NCBI RefSeq assembly: GCF_004917065.1
Contig: NZ_SSYA01000001.1
Coordinates: 247,001 to 311,000 of the forward strand
Reading direction: 5' to 3'
DNA: 64,000 bases
DNA from: Geomonas ferrireducens
GTDB taxonomy: Bacteria; Desulfobacterota; Desulfuromonadia; Geobacterales; Geobacteraceae
Shown: positions 27,295 to 35,386 of the stretch, piece by piece
How positions within the stretch are numbered: position 1 is the first letter of the stretch
Layout: each line of letters starts with the position of its first letter
Made by a program: the position numbers and the translations under genes
Notes under the pieces: generated by a model
Databases searched by the model: none
Told to the model about the DNA's origin: nothing
What the model saw: only the letters and a program-made list of their open reading frames with translations

Positions 27295-28086
27295 CTACAA
27301 AAGCCCTACGTCCAGTACCTTTTCCATGTCGAGCAGGATGAGCATCCTGCCGCTCACCCGGCCGATGCCGAGCACGAACTCTCGGTCGATCCCCTCGAGG
27401 ACCACCGGCGGCGGTTCGATCCCACCCTCGGCGATGCGCACGACCTGCACCACCTCGTCCACGAGGACGCCGGCGTAGCCGTTTTCCCGCTTCACCACCA
27501 CGATGCGTTCGCGCTCGGAGACCGCCCCGTCGACGAGGCCGAGGCGCGCCTTGATGTCGAAAACCGGGATGATGTTGCCGCGCAGGGAGAGGATGCCGCG
27601 GACGAAACTCGGCACCCTGGGAACCTCGGTCACCTCGCGCGGTTTGATGATCTCCTTTATGTCCATGATGCTGATGGCGTACTCCTCGCTCGCCACCCTG
27701 AAGCAGAGAAGCTCCACGCTGGCCGCGTCCAGTACGTCCTGCGGGGAGACCTCGATATCGAAGGAGGCCGATTCGCGCCCCTTGAGGATCACCGCGGCCG
27801 GGTCGAAGACCTCAGACTCTTCCTCGAAGGAGTCAAACGCCTGTGTCTCCGCCTGCCATGGGCGGGATGCCTGCGGCAGCGGATCCGGGTCGACGGCAGC
27901 CGGTTCGAATTCGAGTTCGGCGAACTCGTCCGTCTCGTGCTCCGCCGGAGCATCCTGCGCCGGTTGCGGCGCGGGTTCAGCCTGAGGCGCTTGCGGCGCG
28001 GGCTCAGCCTGAGGCGCTGTCCATTCCTGGGCCGTCCTCGGCGCCTCCCCGCGGGAAGCCTTCTTTCTGATCTCTGCAAGATTCAT
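27295..28086 (-). CDS. CheW-domain protein with acidic Pro/Ala-rich N-terminal extension
   Basis: The 263-residue protein has an N-terminal basic motif (MNLAEIRKKA), a low-complexity Ala/Pro/Glu stretch (about residues 20-60), an acidic linker (to about 115) and a C-terminal CheW domain with VRGILSLRGNIIPVFDIKARLG. The long extension is unusual for CheW and could tether it to another partner. I chose the ATG at 28086 with ribosome binding site GAGG. It is separated from the ATPase gene upstream by a 123-bp inverted-repeat element. Confidence 0.85.
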   Translation of the reverse strand: MNLAEIRKKASRGEAPRTAQEWTAPQAEPAPQAPQAEPAPQPAQDAPAEHETDEFAELEFEPAAVDPDPLPQASRPWQAETQAFDSFEEESEVFDPAAVILKGRESASFDIEVSPQDVLDAASVELLCFRVASEEYAISIMDIKEIIKPREVTEVPRVPSFVRGILSLRGNIIPVFDIKARLGLVDGAVSERERIVVVKRENGYAGVLVDEVVQVVRIAEGGIEPPPVVLEGIDREFVLGIGRVSGRMLILLDMEKVLDVGLL

Positions 28087-28103
28087 AGGACCTCGTAAAA
28101 CCC

Positions 28104-28226
28104 GTTCAGCGTTCAACGTTCAACGTTCGGGGCATCAGCTTCAACGCGGGCCGCACCTACCATTGACGCAGCGACAGATCAAGCGGGTGTCTTGCTTTAA
28201 ACGTTGAACGCTGAACGTTGAACGTC
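28104..28226. repeat. inverted-repeat element with GTTCAACG arms (copy 1)
   Basis: The left arm (28104-28128) is built of tandem GTTCAACG/GTTCAGCG units. The right arm (28201-28226) is its reverse complement, with at least 17 bp pairing perfectly. The 123-bp element sits between the AAA ATPase gene and the long cheW and is absent from coding sequence. A similar element lies at 31136-31280. Confidence 0.8.
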
Positions 28227-28234
28227 AGTTCGGT

Positions 28235-29035
28235 TCAAGCAAGCAGTTCGGCCGCGGTCTCCTCGATGATCGAGGCGTCGATCCAGGCGGCGTCCCTGCC
28301 GTAGCCGATCAAGAGCGCGTTGGTGGCGACGGCGTTGATGCGCCGCGGCACCCCGCCGGAAAGCTCGTAGATCCTCTGCACCGCATCGGGTGAGAAAAGC
28401 CCGGGCTCCCCCCCGGCCGCCGCGATCCGGAAATCCAGATACTCAAGCGTCTCCTCGAGCCCAAGCGGCGCCAGGTGGAAAGTGAGCGAGATGCGCTGAC
28501 GAAACGGCTCGTAGACCGGCGAGGCAAGCATCTCGCGCAGCTCGGGCTGCCCCATGATGATCACGCTCAAAAGGTTCCGGTCGTCGAGCTGGAAATTGGT
28601 AAGCAAACGCAGCTCATCGAAAAGGTCCCGGTCCGGAATCATCTGCGCCTCGTCGATCACCACCACCGGGATGCGTCCCTCGCCGTGCAGACGGTAGAGC
28701 GCCGTAGTGATCTCCTTCAATAGCTGGTCCTTCTGCGAGGAGGGGGTATCCACCTGCAGGCCGGAGGCGATCACGCGCAAAAGCTCGTCCGCGGTAAGGC
28801 GCGGGTTGAAGACGAACAGGAAGTGGTACCTGTCCCCCATACGGTCCATGAGCGCCCGCGAAATCGTGGTCTTGCCGCAGCCGATGTCGCCGGTAAGAAG
28901 GGCGATCTCGGTCTCCTCCACCGCATACTCGAGCCGCGCCAGGGCCTCCTGGTGCCCGGAACTCATGTAAAGGAACCGGGGATCAGGGGTCTTGCTGAAA
29001 GGCTTCTCGATGAGACCGTAAAACTCCTTGTACAT
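28235..29035 (-). CDS. ExeA/GspA-like AAA ATPase in the chemosensory cluster
   Basis: The 266-residue protein has Walker A GDIGCGKTT (residues 49-57), Walker B VVVIDEAQ (124-131) and a sensor/arginine region in YEPFRQRISLTFHL. It opens with YKEFYGLIEKPFSKTPDPRFLYMS, the typical N-terminus of ExeA-like ATPases of type II secretion and of related mobile-element proteins. It lacks the peptidoglycan-binding domain of true ExeA. It overlaps cheA by one base, so it is translationally coupled to the kinase. This position suggests an ATPase acting with the chemosensory complex; its target is not predictable. Confidence 0.85.
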   Translation of the reverse strand: MYKEFYGLIEKPFSKTPDPRFLYMSSGHQEALARLEYAVEETEIALLTGDIGCGKTTISRALMDRMGDRYHFLFVFNPRLTADELLRVIASGLQVDTPSSQKDQLLKEITTALYRLHGEGRIPVVVIDEAQMIPDRDLFDELRLLTNFQLDDRNLLSVIIMGQPELREMLASPVYEPFRQRISLTFHLAPLGLEETLEYLDFRIAAAGGEPGLFSPDAVQRIYELSGGVPRRINAVATNALLIGYGRDAAWIDASIIEETAAELLA

Positions 29036-31116
29036 CAGGCGCTCCCCCGGGTGGCCTCGCTGATCACGCCCCCGACGTCAAGCACCAGGATGGTGCGCTG
29101 ATCCCCCAGGTCCGCCGCACCGGAGATGCCGCGGAAGCCGGCGAAGGTCTCGCCGATGGACTTGATGACGATGTCCTGCTGCCCCAAAAGGTCGTCGACC
29201 ACGAGCCCGAGCCTTTTCTCGGCAACCCCGACCACGACCACGTAGCAGCTCTCCGGCGCCGGAGTCCCCCCTTTAAGCTCGAAGAACTCCGAGAGGCGCA
29301 AAAGCGGCAGCGTCGTCTCGCGCAGTTGGATCACTTCCTTGCGCTCCACGGTCTTGATCTCCTTTTGCTCTACGATGATGCTTTCAAGGACCGAGGTGAT
29401 GGGGAGGGCGTAGGTGCGTCCCGCGGTGGAGATGATGAGCGCCTTGATGATGGCGAGGGTGATGGGGAGGGTGATCACGAAACGGGCGCCCTGCCCCGGG
29501 AAGTTCTCCACGTCGATCAGGCCGGAGAGGGCGGCTATGTTGGTGCGCACCACGTCCATGCCGACGCCGCGACCGGAGATCTCGCTCACCGTGTCGGTGG
29601 TGGAGAAGCCGGGGCGGAAGATGAAGTCGAGCGCCTCGCGGTCGTTCACCTCGTCCATGCTGTCGATGATGCCCAGCTGCATCGCCTTCTTCTTCACCCG
29701 CGACACGTCGATGCCGCCGCCGTCGTCATCGACCTGGATCACGACGTGGTTCCCCTTTTGGTAGGAGGAGAGGGTGATGGTTCCCTTCTCGTCCTTGCCC
29801 GCGGCGAGCCGTTCTTCGGGGGTCTCGATGCCGTGGTCGATGGAGTTTCTCACGATGTGCATGACCGGGTCGGAGATGTCCTCGATGATGAGCTTGTCGA
29901 GCTCGGTGTCCGCGCCGTAGAGCTTCAGGTCGACCTTCTTCCCCTGCTCGCGGGAGATCTTCCTGATGATGCGTGACATCTTGTCGAAGAGCTGCCCCAC
30001 CGGGATCATCCTGATCTCCATGACCCCCTTCTGCAACTCGGAGAGCTTCTTCTCGAGCCCCTTGGCGGCCTTGTTGAGATCCTGCGAAGGGACGATGAGG
30101 CCGTCGCGGCGCATCCGGCCGGCGACGTCGGCGATCATGGAGTGGGAGAGAACCAGTTCCCCTACGATGTTCATGAGCAGGTCGAGCTTTCCGATGTCGA
30201 CGCGCACGGTGCGGCTCATACTCTTCGCGCTGAGCGCCGACTCCGCCTGCACCGGAGGCTGGAACTCCCCTTCCTCGTGCCCGGTTCCTGCTTCCGCCTC
30301 GGCCTCGGCCTCGACTTCGGCTTGGGCGAGGGGCTGCGAGCGGCGCGGGGCCTGGTTCTTGTCTGCGTCGCCGAAGGCGGTGATGCTCAGGTGCTCGCGG
30401 TCGATAAGCGGGGTGAGTGCGTCGGCGGAGAGCTCCGAGCCGAAGAGGATCTCGAAGTCGATACCGGAGTCGAGCCCGCTGGAGGCCGAGGGGAGCGTAC
30501 TGATGACCTCGCCCGCCTGCTTCAGCGTCTCGGTGAGCTCCATGAGCTCGGAATCGAAGGACGCAAGGAGAAGCGAGACCCGGATCGAGTAGATGTTGCG
30601 CCCCTTCTTCACGTTCTCCAGGAGCCGGTGTTCCTCGTACTCGGTCATCGAGGAGAGGACCCGCTCGGGGATTTTGAGGCGGGCAAGCGGCGAATCCTGA
30701 TTTCCCTTCGGGCCGCGGGTGAGGCAGTCGTTGATGCGTTTCATCGCCCCGGATAGGTCGGCCCCCTCGCCACCCGACTCGCCTGCACCGCGCACGAGCT
30801 GCGCCAGCAGTTCGGTCGATTCGAAGAGGGTGCTCACCACCGCCTGGTCCAGTTCCACCTTGCCTAGCCTCAGGGCGTCGAGGAGGTTTTCCAGGTGGTG
30901 TCCCAGTTCCGCGATGTCCGAGAGGCCGAACATCCCCGCGAGCCCCTTGAGGGAGTGCGCGCCGCGGAACACCGAGTTCACCAGGTCCGGATTGCAGTCG
31001 CCGGTATCCGCGCAGTCGCTCAGCGAAACCAGGTCAAGACTCAACTGGTCGAGGATCTCCTCCGCCTCAGCGAGGAAATCCTTCAAAGCCTTCCCTATGT
31101 TGTCCTCAACGCTCAT
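29035..31116 (-). CDS. cheA: chemotaxis sensor histidine kinase CheA
   Basis: The 693-residue protein has the CheA order. The P1 Hpt domain holds the phosphorylated His54 in FRGAHSLKGLAG; a divergent P2-like region (about 150-260) is followed by a Glu/Ala-rich linker. The P3 dimerisation helices (about 310-380) and P4 ATPase domain follow, with the N box HIVRNSIDHGIE near residue 419, G1 box VDDDGGGID near 457 and G2 box GRGVGMDVV near 512. The P5 CheW-like domain is at the C-terminus (about 555-690). It is the kinase of the cluster and ends overlapping the ATPase start. Confidence 0.95.
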   Translation of the reverse strand: MSVEDNIGKALKDFLAEAEEILDQLSLDLVSLSDCADTGDCNPDLVNSVFRGAHSLKGLAGMFGLSDIAELGHHLENLLDALRLGKVELDQAVVSTLFESTELLAQLVRGAGESGGEGADLSGAMKRINDCLTRGPKGNQDSPLARLKIPERVLSSMTEYEEHRLLENVKKGRNIYSIRVSLLLASFDSELMELTETLKQAGEVISTLPSASSGLDSGIDFEILFGSELSADALTPLIDREHLSITAFGDADKNQAPRRSQPLAQAEVEAEAEAEAGTGHEEGEFQPPVQAESALSAKSMSRTVRVDIGKLDLLMNIVGELVLSHSMIADVAGRMRRDGLIVPSQDLNKAAKGLEKKLSELQKGVMEIRMIPVGQLFDKMSRIIRKISREQGKKVDLKLYGADTELDKLIIEDISDPVMHIVRNSIDHGIETPEERLAAGKDEKGTITLSSYQKGNHVVIQVDDDGGGIDVSRVKKKAMQLGIIDSMDEVNDREALDFIFRPGFSTTDTVSEISGRGVGMDVVRTNIAALSGLIDVENFPGQGARFVITLPITLAIIKALIISTAGRTYALPITSVLESIIVEQKEIKTVERKEVIQLRETTLPLLRLSEFFELKGGTPAPESCYVVVVGVAEKRLGLVVDDLLGQQDIVIKSIGETFAGFRGISGAADLGDQRTILVLDVGGVISEATRGSA

Positions 31117-31135
31117 AGCCTCTTTCTCTCAACTG

Positions 31136-31280
31136 ACGTTCAACGTTCAACGTTCAACGTTCGATTTGGCCTTCTGTTCTGTCTAAGACTGTCGTGTCTG
31201 CGTATTACTCCTGAAGCCGTCGCCGCTCCCTTTGCCACGGGCAAGTCGATGCGGAACGTTGAACGTAGAACGTTGAACGG
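31136..31280. repeat. inverted-repeat element with GTTCAACG arms (copy 2)
   Basis: The left arm (31136-31162) has three to four tandem GTTCAACG units, and the right arm (31254-31280) is the reverse complement with one mismatch. The 145-bp element lies between cheY and cheA in the chemosensory cluster. Its arms are of the same family as those at 28104-28226, while the central parts differ. Confidence 0.8.
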
Positions 31281-31282
31281 CC

Positions 31283-31648
31283 TTATCCGAGATACTTCTG
31301 CACCAGTTCCTGCAGCTTCACCGGGTCGAACGGCTTCACCAGGTACTCGTTCGCCCCGAGCGCACGCCCCTTCTCCAGGTCCTTCTCGCCGCTTTCGGTG
31401 GAGACGATGAAGAGCGGGATGGACTGGTAGTTAGGGTTGTTGCGCACGTAGCTGATCAGCTCGAGCCCGTTGATGTCGGGCATGTTGATGTCGGTGATGA
31501 TCAGGTCCACCTGCTCGCGCGGCAAAAGCCGCAGCGCCTCGAACCCGCTCGCCGCCTCGACGATGGTGTATTTCTCTAGCTCGTCTATGGTGGAGACCAG
31601 CATGGAACGCATGGTATTGGAATCTTCCGCTATGAGTATCCTCTTCAC
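31283..31648 (-). CDS. cheY: CheY-like response regulator
   Basis: The 121-residue receiver has the acidic pair ED at residues 8-9, phosphoacceptor Asp53 in LIITDINMPDINGLE, Thr/Ser in FIVSTESG and Lys in LVKPFDP. It closely resembles the terminal receiver at 19998-20375 (shared TDINMP and GAN(E/D)Y segments). It starts one base after the DUF4388 gene ends and is followed by the second inverted-repeat element before cheA. Confidence 0.9.
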   Translation of the reverse strand: MKRILIAEDSNTMRSMLVSTIDELEKYTIVEAASGFEALRLLPREQVDLIITDINMPDINGLELISYVRNNPNYQSIPLFIVSTESGEKDLEKGRALGANEYLVKPFDPVKLQELVQKYLG

Positions 31649-31649
31649 G

Positions 31650-33398
31650 TCACATTTCTCCTCGTCCCTGTTCCTGCAGCCTGCGCTGCAGGAGGGCCTT
31701 CTCCATCGCTATGCCCGCCTGACTCAGGAATATCTCCAGCGAGTCGGTGTCGCCTACGGGCTTGTCCTCCGGCAGATTGTCGCCGTAGAGGACCGCTACG
31801 ACCTTCCCTTCACTCACGATCGGCCCCACAAAATACTCTGCAGGGCGCCCGCCTCCGAGCTGTTCAAGGAAGTGCCGGCTCCAGACGGAGGCGTCCACCT
31901 CCCCTTTCATGGGGAAGCGGGTCTCGAGCACCTGTGTAAAGAGGGATGGCTCACCCCTCGGTATGGAAAGGGACCTGATCCTGGCGTCGGCATTCCCGTC
32001 CCTGTCCCTCAGGCCGAACTGCCCGAGCCCCTGGATGGTCTCCTTCTTGACCAGAAGCACTACGGCACGGTTCACGAACTCCGACGCGAAACGAAGCACG
32101 AGCAGGATGATCCCGCCGCCAAGCTGCGGGTTGTTGAGCTCCTCGAGCATGCCGCGCAGCTGCGAGATGCCGGTGCTCTGGCTCACCTGCGGCGCAGGAA
32201 GCGCCGGCTCCTCCCCCATCTCGAGCCGCAGCTCGTCGCCGATGTTGACGCTGGTGAAGGCGGCATCCTCCCCGGCAGCCAGACTTTCCAGCGCTTTTTG
32301 CAGCCTGGGCGCGAAGATGTCGAGCGCGTCGTCCAGGTCGCCCTTCGACGGCTTCATAAGCAGCGGTATGCCGAGGGTGCGCATCTTGCGCTGCGCCTCG
32401 TCGTTGGGGAAGTCGGAGAATCCCAGAAGCGGCAGCTCCGGGAAGTTGTTGCGCACGAGTTCCAAAAGCTCCAGCCCGCCCAGGATGCCGGTGCCGTCCA
32501 TGCGGGGCATGATCAGGTCCACGAGCACCGTCGGGCGCACGCCGTCACGGTACAGCGAGTCGACACGGATGAGGGCATCCTCGCCACGATCCATCCCTTC
32601 CACCCGGAACCCCTGTGCGGTGAGCATGTCGGTGAGCGCAGAGAGAGTCGCCGGGTCGTCGTCCACGAGCACGAGCGGCTTTCCCGCCGTGGTGGCGGTT
32701 ATTCGCTCGCGGGGTGCCGCGGGAGTCGGTGCTGCGGGCGGTTCCTCTTGAAAGGCGGGTACGTCAGGGGGGAAGGAAGGGGACGCGGGGGGGCTCGGTT
32801 CGGGCTCCTGGAGCAGGTCGAAGGCGAAGTCCACCGACTCGTCCTGCACCGCGGCCTCATCGTGCTCCTCGCCGGACTCGCCGCGGTGGCGCTGCTCGTC
32901 GATGATGCGCGACCCTTCCATGGCGAGGTATTGCGGGTTGAGCCCCTGCTGCAGCATGAACTGCACCGGGTCGAGCCTGGTACTGTCCCCCTCGCCGATC
33001 TCCTGCAGTTCGAACTCGAAGGTCCCCTCCGCCCACGCGAAGAGCGAGTAGACCACGTTCTCGATCTGCTCGCGCACCACCGTCTCGATGGCGTCCGCGC
33101 TGACGTTGAAGCGGTCCACCATGATGGCGCCGAGCAGTTGCTTGTATCCCTCGTCGGCCTGGATGCTGAGCGCGCGCTTCAAGGTGCCGAGGTCGATTAC
33201 CCCCTGCTGGATCAGCACCTCGCCAATGTTCTGTTGGAAGGTCGACGAGGTGGCGCGGATAACCTGCCCGCTGCGGAAAAGCACCCGAGCCTCCCGTCCC
33301 CTGCTTTGCAGGGTGAGGACGCCGGACCTTCTGCTCAGGCTGACTATCTGCAGGATCTCGCCAAGTCCGAGATCTTCCAAATTGCCGACTAGACTCAT
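31650..33398 (-). CDS. DUF4388 (PATAN) and receiver-domain regulator
   Basis: The 582-residue protein begins with a DUF4388/PATAN domain (MSLVGNLEDLGLGEILQIVS, about residues 1-100), followed by a helical segment and a Pro/Glu-rich linker (about 185-235). A receiver domain (about 240-355, DDD at its start and phosphoacceptor Asp in TVLVDLIMPRMDG) and a C-terminal GAF-like domain (about 430-575) follow. PATAN domains are linked to adaptor roles in phototaxis and type IV pilus motility systems. It is the first gene of the 13-gene chemosensory unit. Confidence 0.82.
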   Translation of the reverse strand: MSLVGNLEDLGLGEILQIVSLSRRSGVLTLQSRGREARVLFRSGQVIRATSSTFQQNIGEVLIQQGVIDLGTLKRALSIQADEGYKQLLGAIMVDRFNVSADAIETVVREQIENVVYSLFAWAEGTFEFELQEIGEGDSTRLDPVQFMLQQGLNPQYLAMEGSRIIDEQRHRGESGEEHDEAAVQDESVDFAFDLLQEPEPSPPASPSFPPDVPAFQEEPPAAPTPAAPRERITATTAGKPLVLVDDDPATLSALTDMLTAQGFRVEGMDRGEDALIRVDSLYRDGVRPTVLVDLIMPRMDGTGILGGLELLELVRNNFPELPLLGFSDFPNDEAQRKMRTLGIPLLMKPSKGDLDDALDIFAPRLQKALESLAAGEDAAFTSVNIGDELRLEMGEEPALPAPQVSQSTGISQLRGMLEELNNPQLGGGIILLVLRFASEFVNRAVVLLVKKETIQGLGQFGLRDRDGNADARIRSLSIPRGEPSLFTQVLETRFPMKGEVDASVWSRHFLEQLGGGRPAEYFVGPIVSEGKVVAVLYGDNLPEDKPVGDTDSLEIFLSQAGIAMEKALLQRRLQEQGRGEM

Positions 33399-33479
33399 TG
33401 ATGCCGCTCGCTGTGCGTAGGAGGTAGATTAAAAATAGGCATCATACTAAACCATCGTATCGGCCAAGTAAAGAATGAT

Positions 33480-34802
33480 TTAGGTATCTTTCTTGTCTCT
33501 GCCACGGAAAATGAGTTTCAATGGAGTCCCGTCGAAACAGAAAGCCTCTCTAAAACGATTCATGATGTACCGCTCATAGGAAAAATGAATCCCCTCGGGG
33601 CGGTTGGTGAAGATGACAAAGGAAGGAGGTTTCACCCCTACCTGGGTCGCATAGTAAAACTTCACCCTTCTGCCGCCGTCGAGCGGTGCGTGATTCTCGT
33701 CCACGGCCTGGTTGAAGATCCGGTTCAGCTCGCCGGTCGGGACCCTCTTGCAGTACTGCTCCATGACCCGGTCCACCTCGGCGATGATCTTGCCGGTGCG
33801 CTGACCGGTGGAAGCCGAGATGAAGAGGATCGGCGCGAAGGGGAGGTATTTGAAATGACGGCGGATGTCGTCGGTGAACTTCACTATGGTGGAGTTGTCC
33901 TTTTGCAGGGTGTCCCACTTGTTGACGACGAAGATGCAGCCGCGCCCAGCCTCGTAGGCGTAACCGGCGATCTTCGTGTCCTGCTCGGTGACCCCTTCCT
34001 CGGCGTTCAGCACGATGAGCACCACGTCCGCCCGCTCGATGGAGCGCAAAGCGTCCATGACCGAGTACTTCTCCACCTTCTCGACCGTCTTCCCCTTGCG
34101 GCGGATGCCGGCTGTGTCGATCAAGAGGTACGGCTTCTTGTTCACGGTGAAGCGGGTGTCGACCGCGTCCCTCGTGGTGCCGGCGGTGGGGTTCGCCACC
34201 ACGCGCTCGTATCCAAGGAGACGATTCACCAGGGTGGACTTCCCGACGTTCGGGCGCCCCACCACGGCGATCCTCGTGATCTCCTCGTCCTCATCCTTCT
34301 CCCGGTTGTAGGGGAGCGCGGCCAGCACCTCGTCCATCAGGTCGCCCACGCCGCGGTTGTGCTCGGCGGAGATGGTGTGGACGTGGTCGACGCCGAGAGA
34401 GTAGAAATCCCCCGCGTTCGCCTCCTGCTTCTCGCCGTCCACCTTGTTGATGATGTGGAAGACCGGCTTGTTGATGCGCCGCAGCATGTCGACGACGTCC
34501 CGGTCGGCTGGGGTGAGCCCGTCGCGGGCGTCCATGATGAAGAGGATCAGGTCCGCCTCTTCCATGGCAAAGCGGGACTGCTCCCTCATCTGCTGTAAGA
34601 GCTTGTCCGAGGTCTCCGGCTCGAAGCCGCCGGTGTCGACCAGGATGAAGGGGATGTCGAAGCGGTTCACTTCGGCGTAGTTACGGTCCCGGGTGACCCC
34701 GGGCATGTCGTCGACCATCGCCTTGCGGCGCCCGACCAGCCTGTTGAAGAGGGTGGACTTCCCGACGTTCGGGCGCCCGACGATGGCAATAATAGGTTTC
34801 AT
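33480..34802 (-). CDS. der: ribosome-assembly GTPase Der (EngA)
   Basis: The 440-residue protein has two tandem GTPase domains and a KH-like C-terminal domain, the unique Der layout. The G1 motifs are GRPNVGKST at residues 9-17 and again near 182-190, the G3 motifs DTGG and DTAG, and the G4 motifs NKVD and NKWD. Der is an essential factor in 50S subunit maturation. The ATG at 34802 begins [15 protein letters not shown]. It is transcribed towards the chemosensory cluster with an 81-bp gap. Confidence 0.96.
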   Translation of the reverse strand: MKPIIAIVGRPNVGKSTLFNRLVGRRKAMVDDMPGVTRDRNYAEVNRFDIPFILVDTGGFEPETSDKLLQQMREQSRFAMEEADLILFIMDARDGLTPADRDVVDMLRRINKPVFHIINKVDGEKQEANAGDFYSLGVDHVHTISAEHNRGVGDLMDEVLAALPYNREKDEDEEITRIAVVGRPNVGKSTLVNRLLGYERVVANPTAGTTRDAVDTRFTVNKKPYLLIDTAGIRRKGKTVEKVEKYSVMDALRSIERADVVLIVLNAEEGVTEQDTKIAGYAYEAGRGCIFVVNKWDTLQKDNSTIVKFTDDIRRHFKYLPFAPILFISASTGQRTGKIIAEVDRVMEQYCKRVPTGELNRIFNQAVDENHAPLDGGRRVKFYYATQVGVKPPSFVIFTNRPEGIHFSYERYIMNRFREAFCFDGTPLKLIFRGRDKKDT

Positions 34803-35240
34803 GTTTTTCCAGCGGAAAACGCGCCAATTCGTAAGATGCTAAAAAAACGCGCGCTTTCGGTTTTAATGTATTAAACAGCTAACCGGTATGTTTAACATTT
34901 TGCCGATCAATAAGCAACATATACAATTTAGTCGCAAAAGGCCGTCGGTAACGGTCTTACGCGGCTAAACGGCGCGCCGTCACCGCGGACACCGCACTGC
35001 GTCTCGGTCGCCTCTTCGGAATGGAAGCCCAGTTTTGGCTCAACCTGCAGAACAACTACGACATGGAAGTCGCGCTGGAGGCATTGCAGGGGCGATTGGA
35101 GACCGAAGTACGTCCCTACTCCCGAGGCGCCTGACACAGGTACGCTCATTGTCAGAGTATGGCCCGGCGGGAGACAACACAAAGGGGTGCGACGCCGCCT
35201 CCGATACAGTTTGCAAAGGCTCTTTTGCCTCGCGCAAGAA
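34803..35240. other. intergenic region containing a decayed antitoxin gene
   Basis: Upstream of der lies an AT-rich stretch (34830-34930) that should hold the der promoter, although I did not pin it down. It is followed by a higA remnant (34952-35134) and about 100 bp without a recognisable gene before the aminotransferase promoter. Confidence 0.6.
34952..35134 (+). pseudogene. higA-type antitoxin remnant (5'-truncated)
   Basis: Reading from about 34973 to the TGA at 35132, the frame gives RAVTADTALRLGRLFGMEAQ, then FWLNLQNNYDMEVALEAL, and ends in EVRPYSRGA. This is the conserved C-terminal half of HigA/VapI-type antitoxins, covering the end of the helix-turn-helix and the FWLNLQ signature. 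Upstream the same frame hits a stop at 34949, while the adjoining RLNG segment is in another frame, so the gene has lost its 5' end and carries a frameshift. No HigB toxin is present. It looks like a decayed toxin-antitoxin module. Confidence 0.8.
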
Positions 35241-35269
35241 TTGACATTGCAAGCGGAATCTGCTAGGTT
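35241..35269 (+). promoter_or_regulatory. sigma-70-like promoter of the class V aminotransferase gene
   Basis: TTGACA and TAGGTT are separated by exactly 17 bp, predicting a leader of about 110 nt before the start codon at 35387. The -10 hexamer and spacing equal those of the guaBA promoter. Confidence 0.6.
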
Positions 35270-35386
35270 GGCGATCCGCCTGCAGCAGGACTGTGACCCC
35301 GTTGTGTCGGACGTTCACGCCCTACCCCCGCCCTCCCGCCGCACGCTGCCGGCAAGATCTCTAAAACTTCAGGAACGGAGCCCTAC

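Noticed and set aside
28104-31280. CRISPR-like repeats (GTTCAACG units)
   Set aside because: The units are 8-9 bp without spacers of constant length and occur in inverted pairs, unlike a CRISPR array.
31470-33392. Open frame of 640 codons on the plus strand across the DUF4388 regulator
   Set aside because: It is antisense to a gene with three recognisable domains and has no ribosome binding site.
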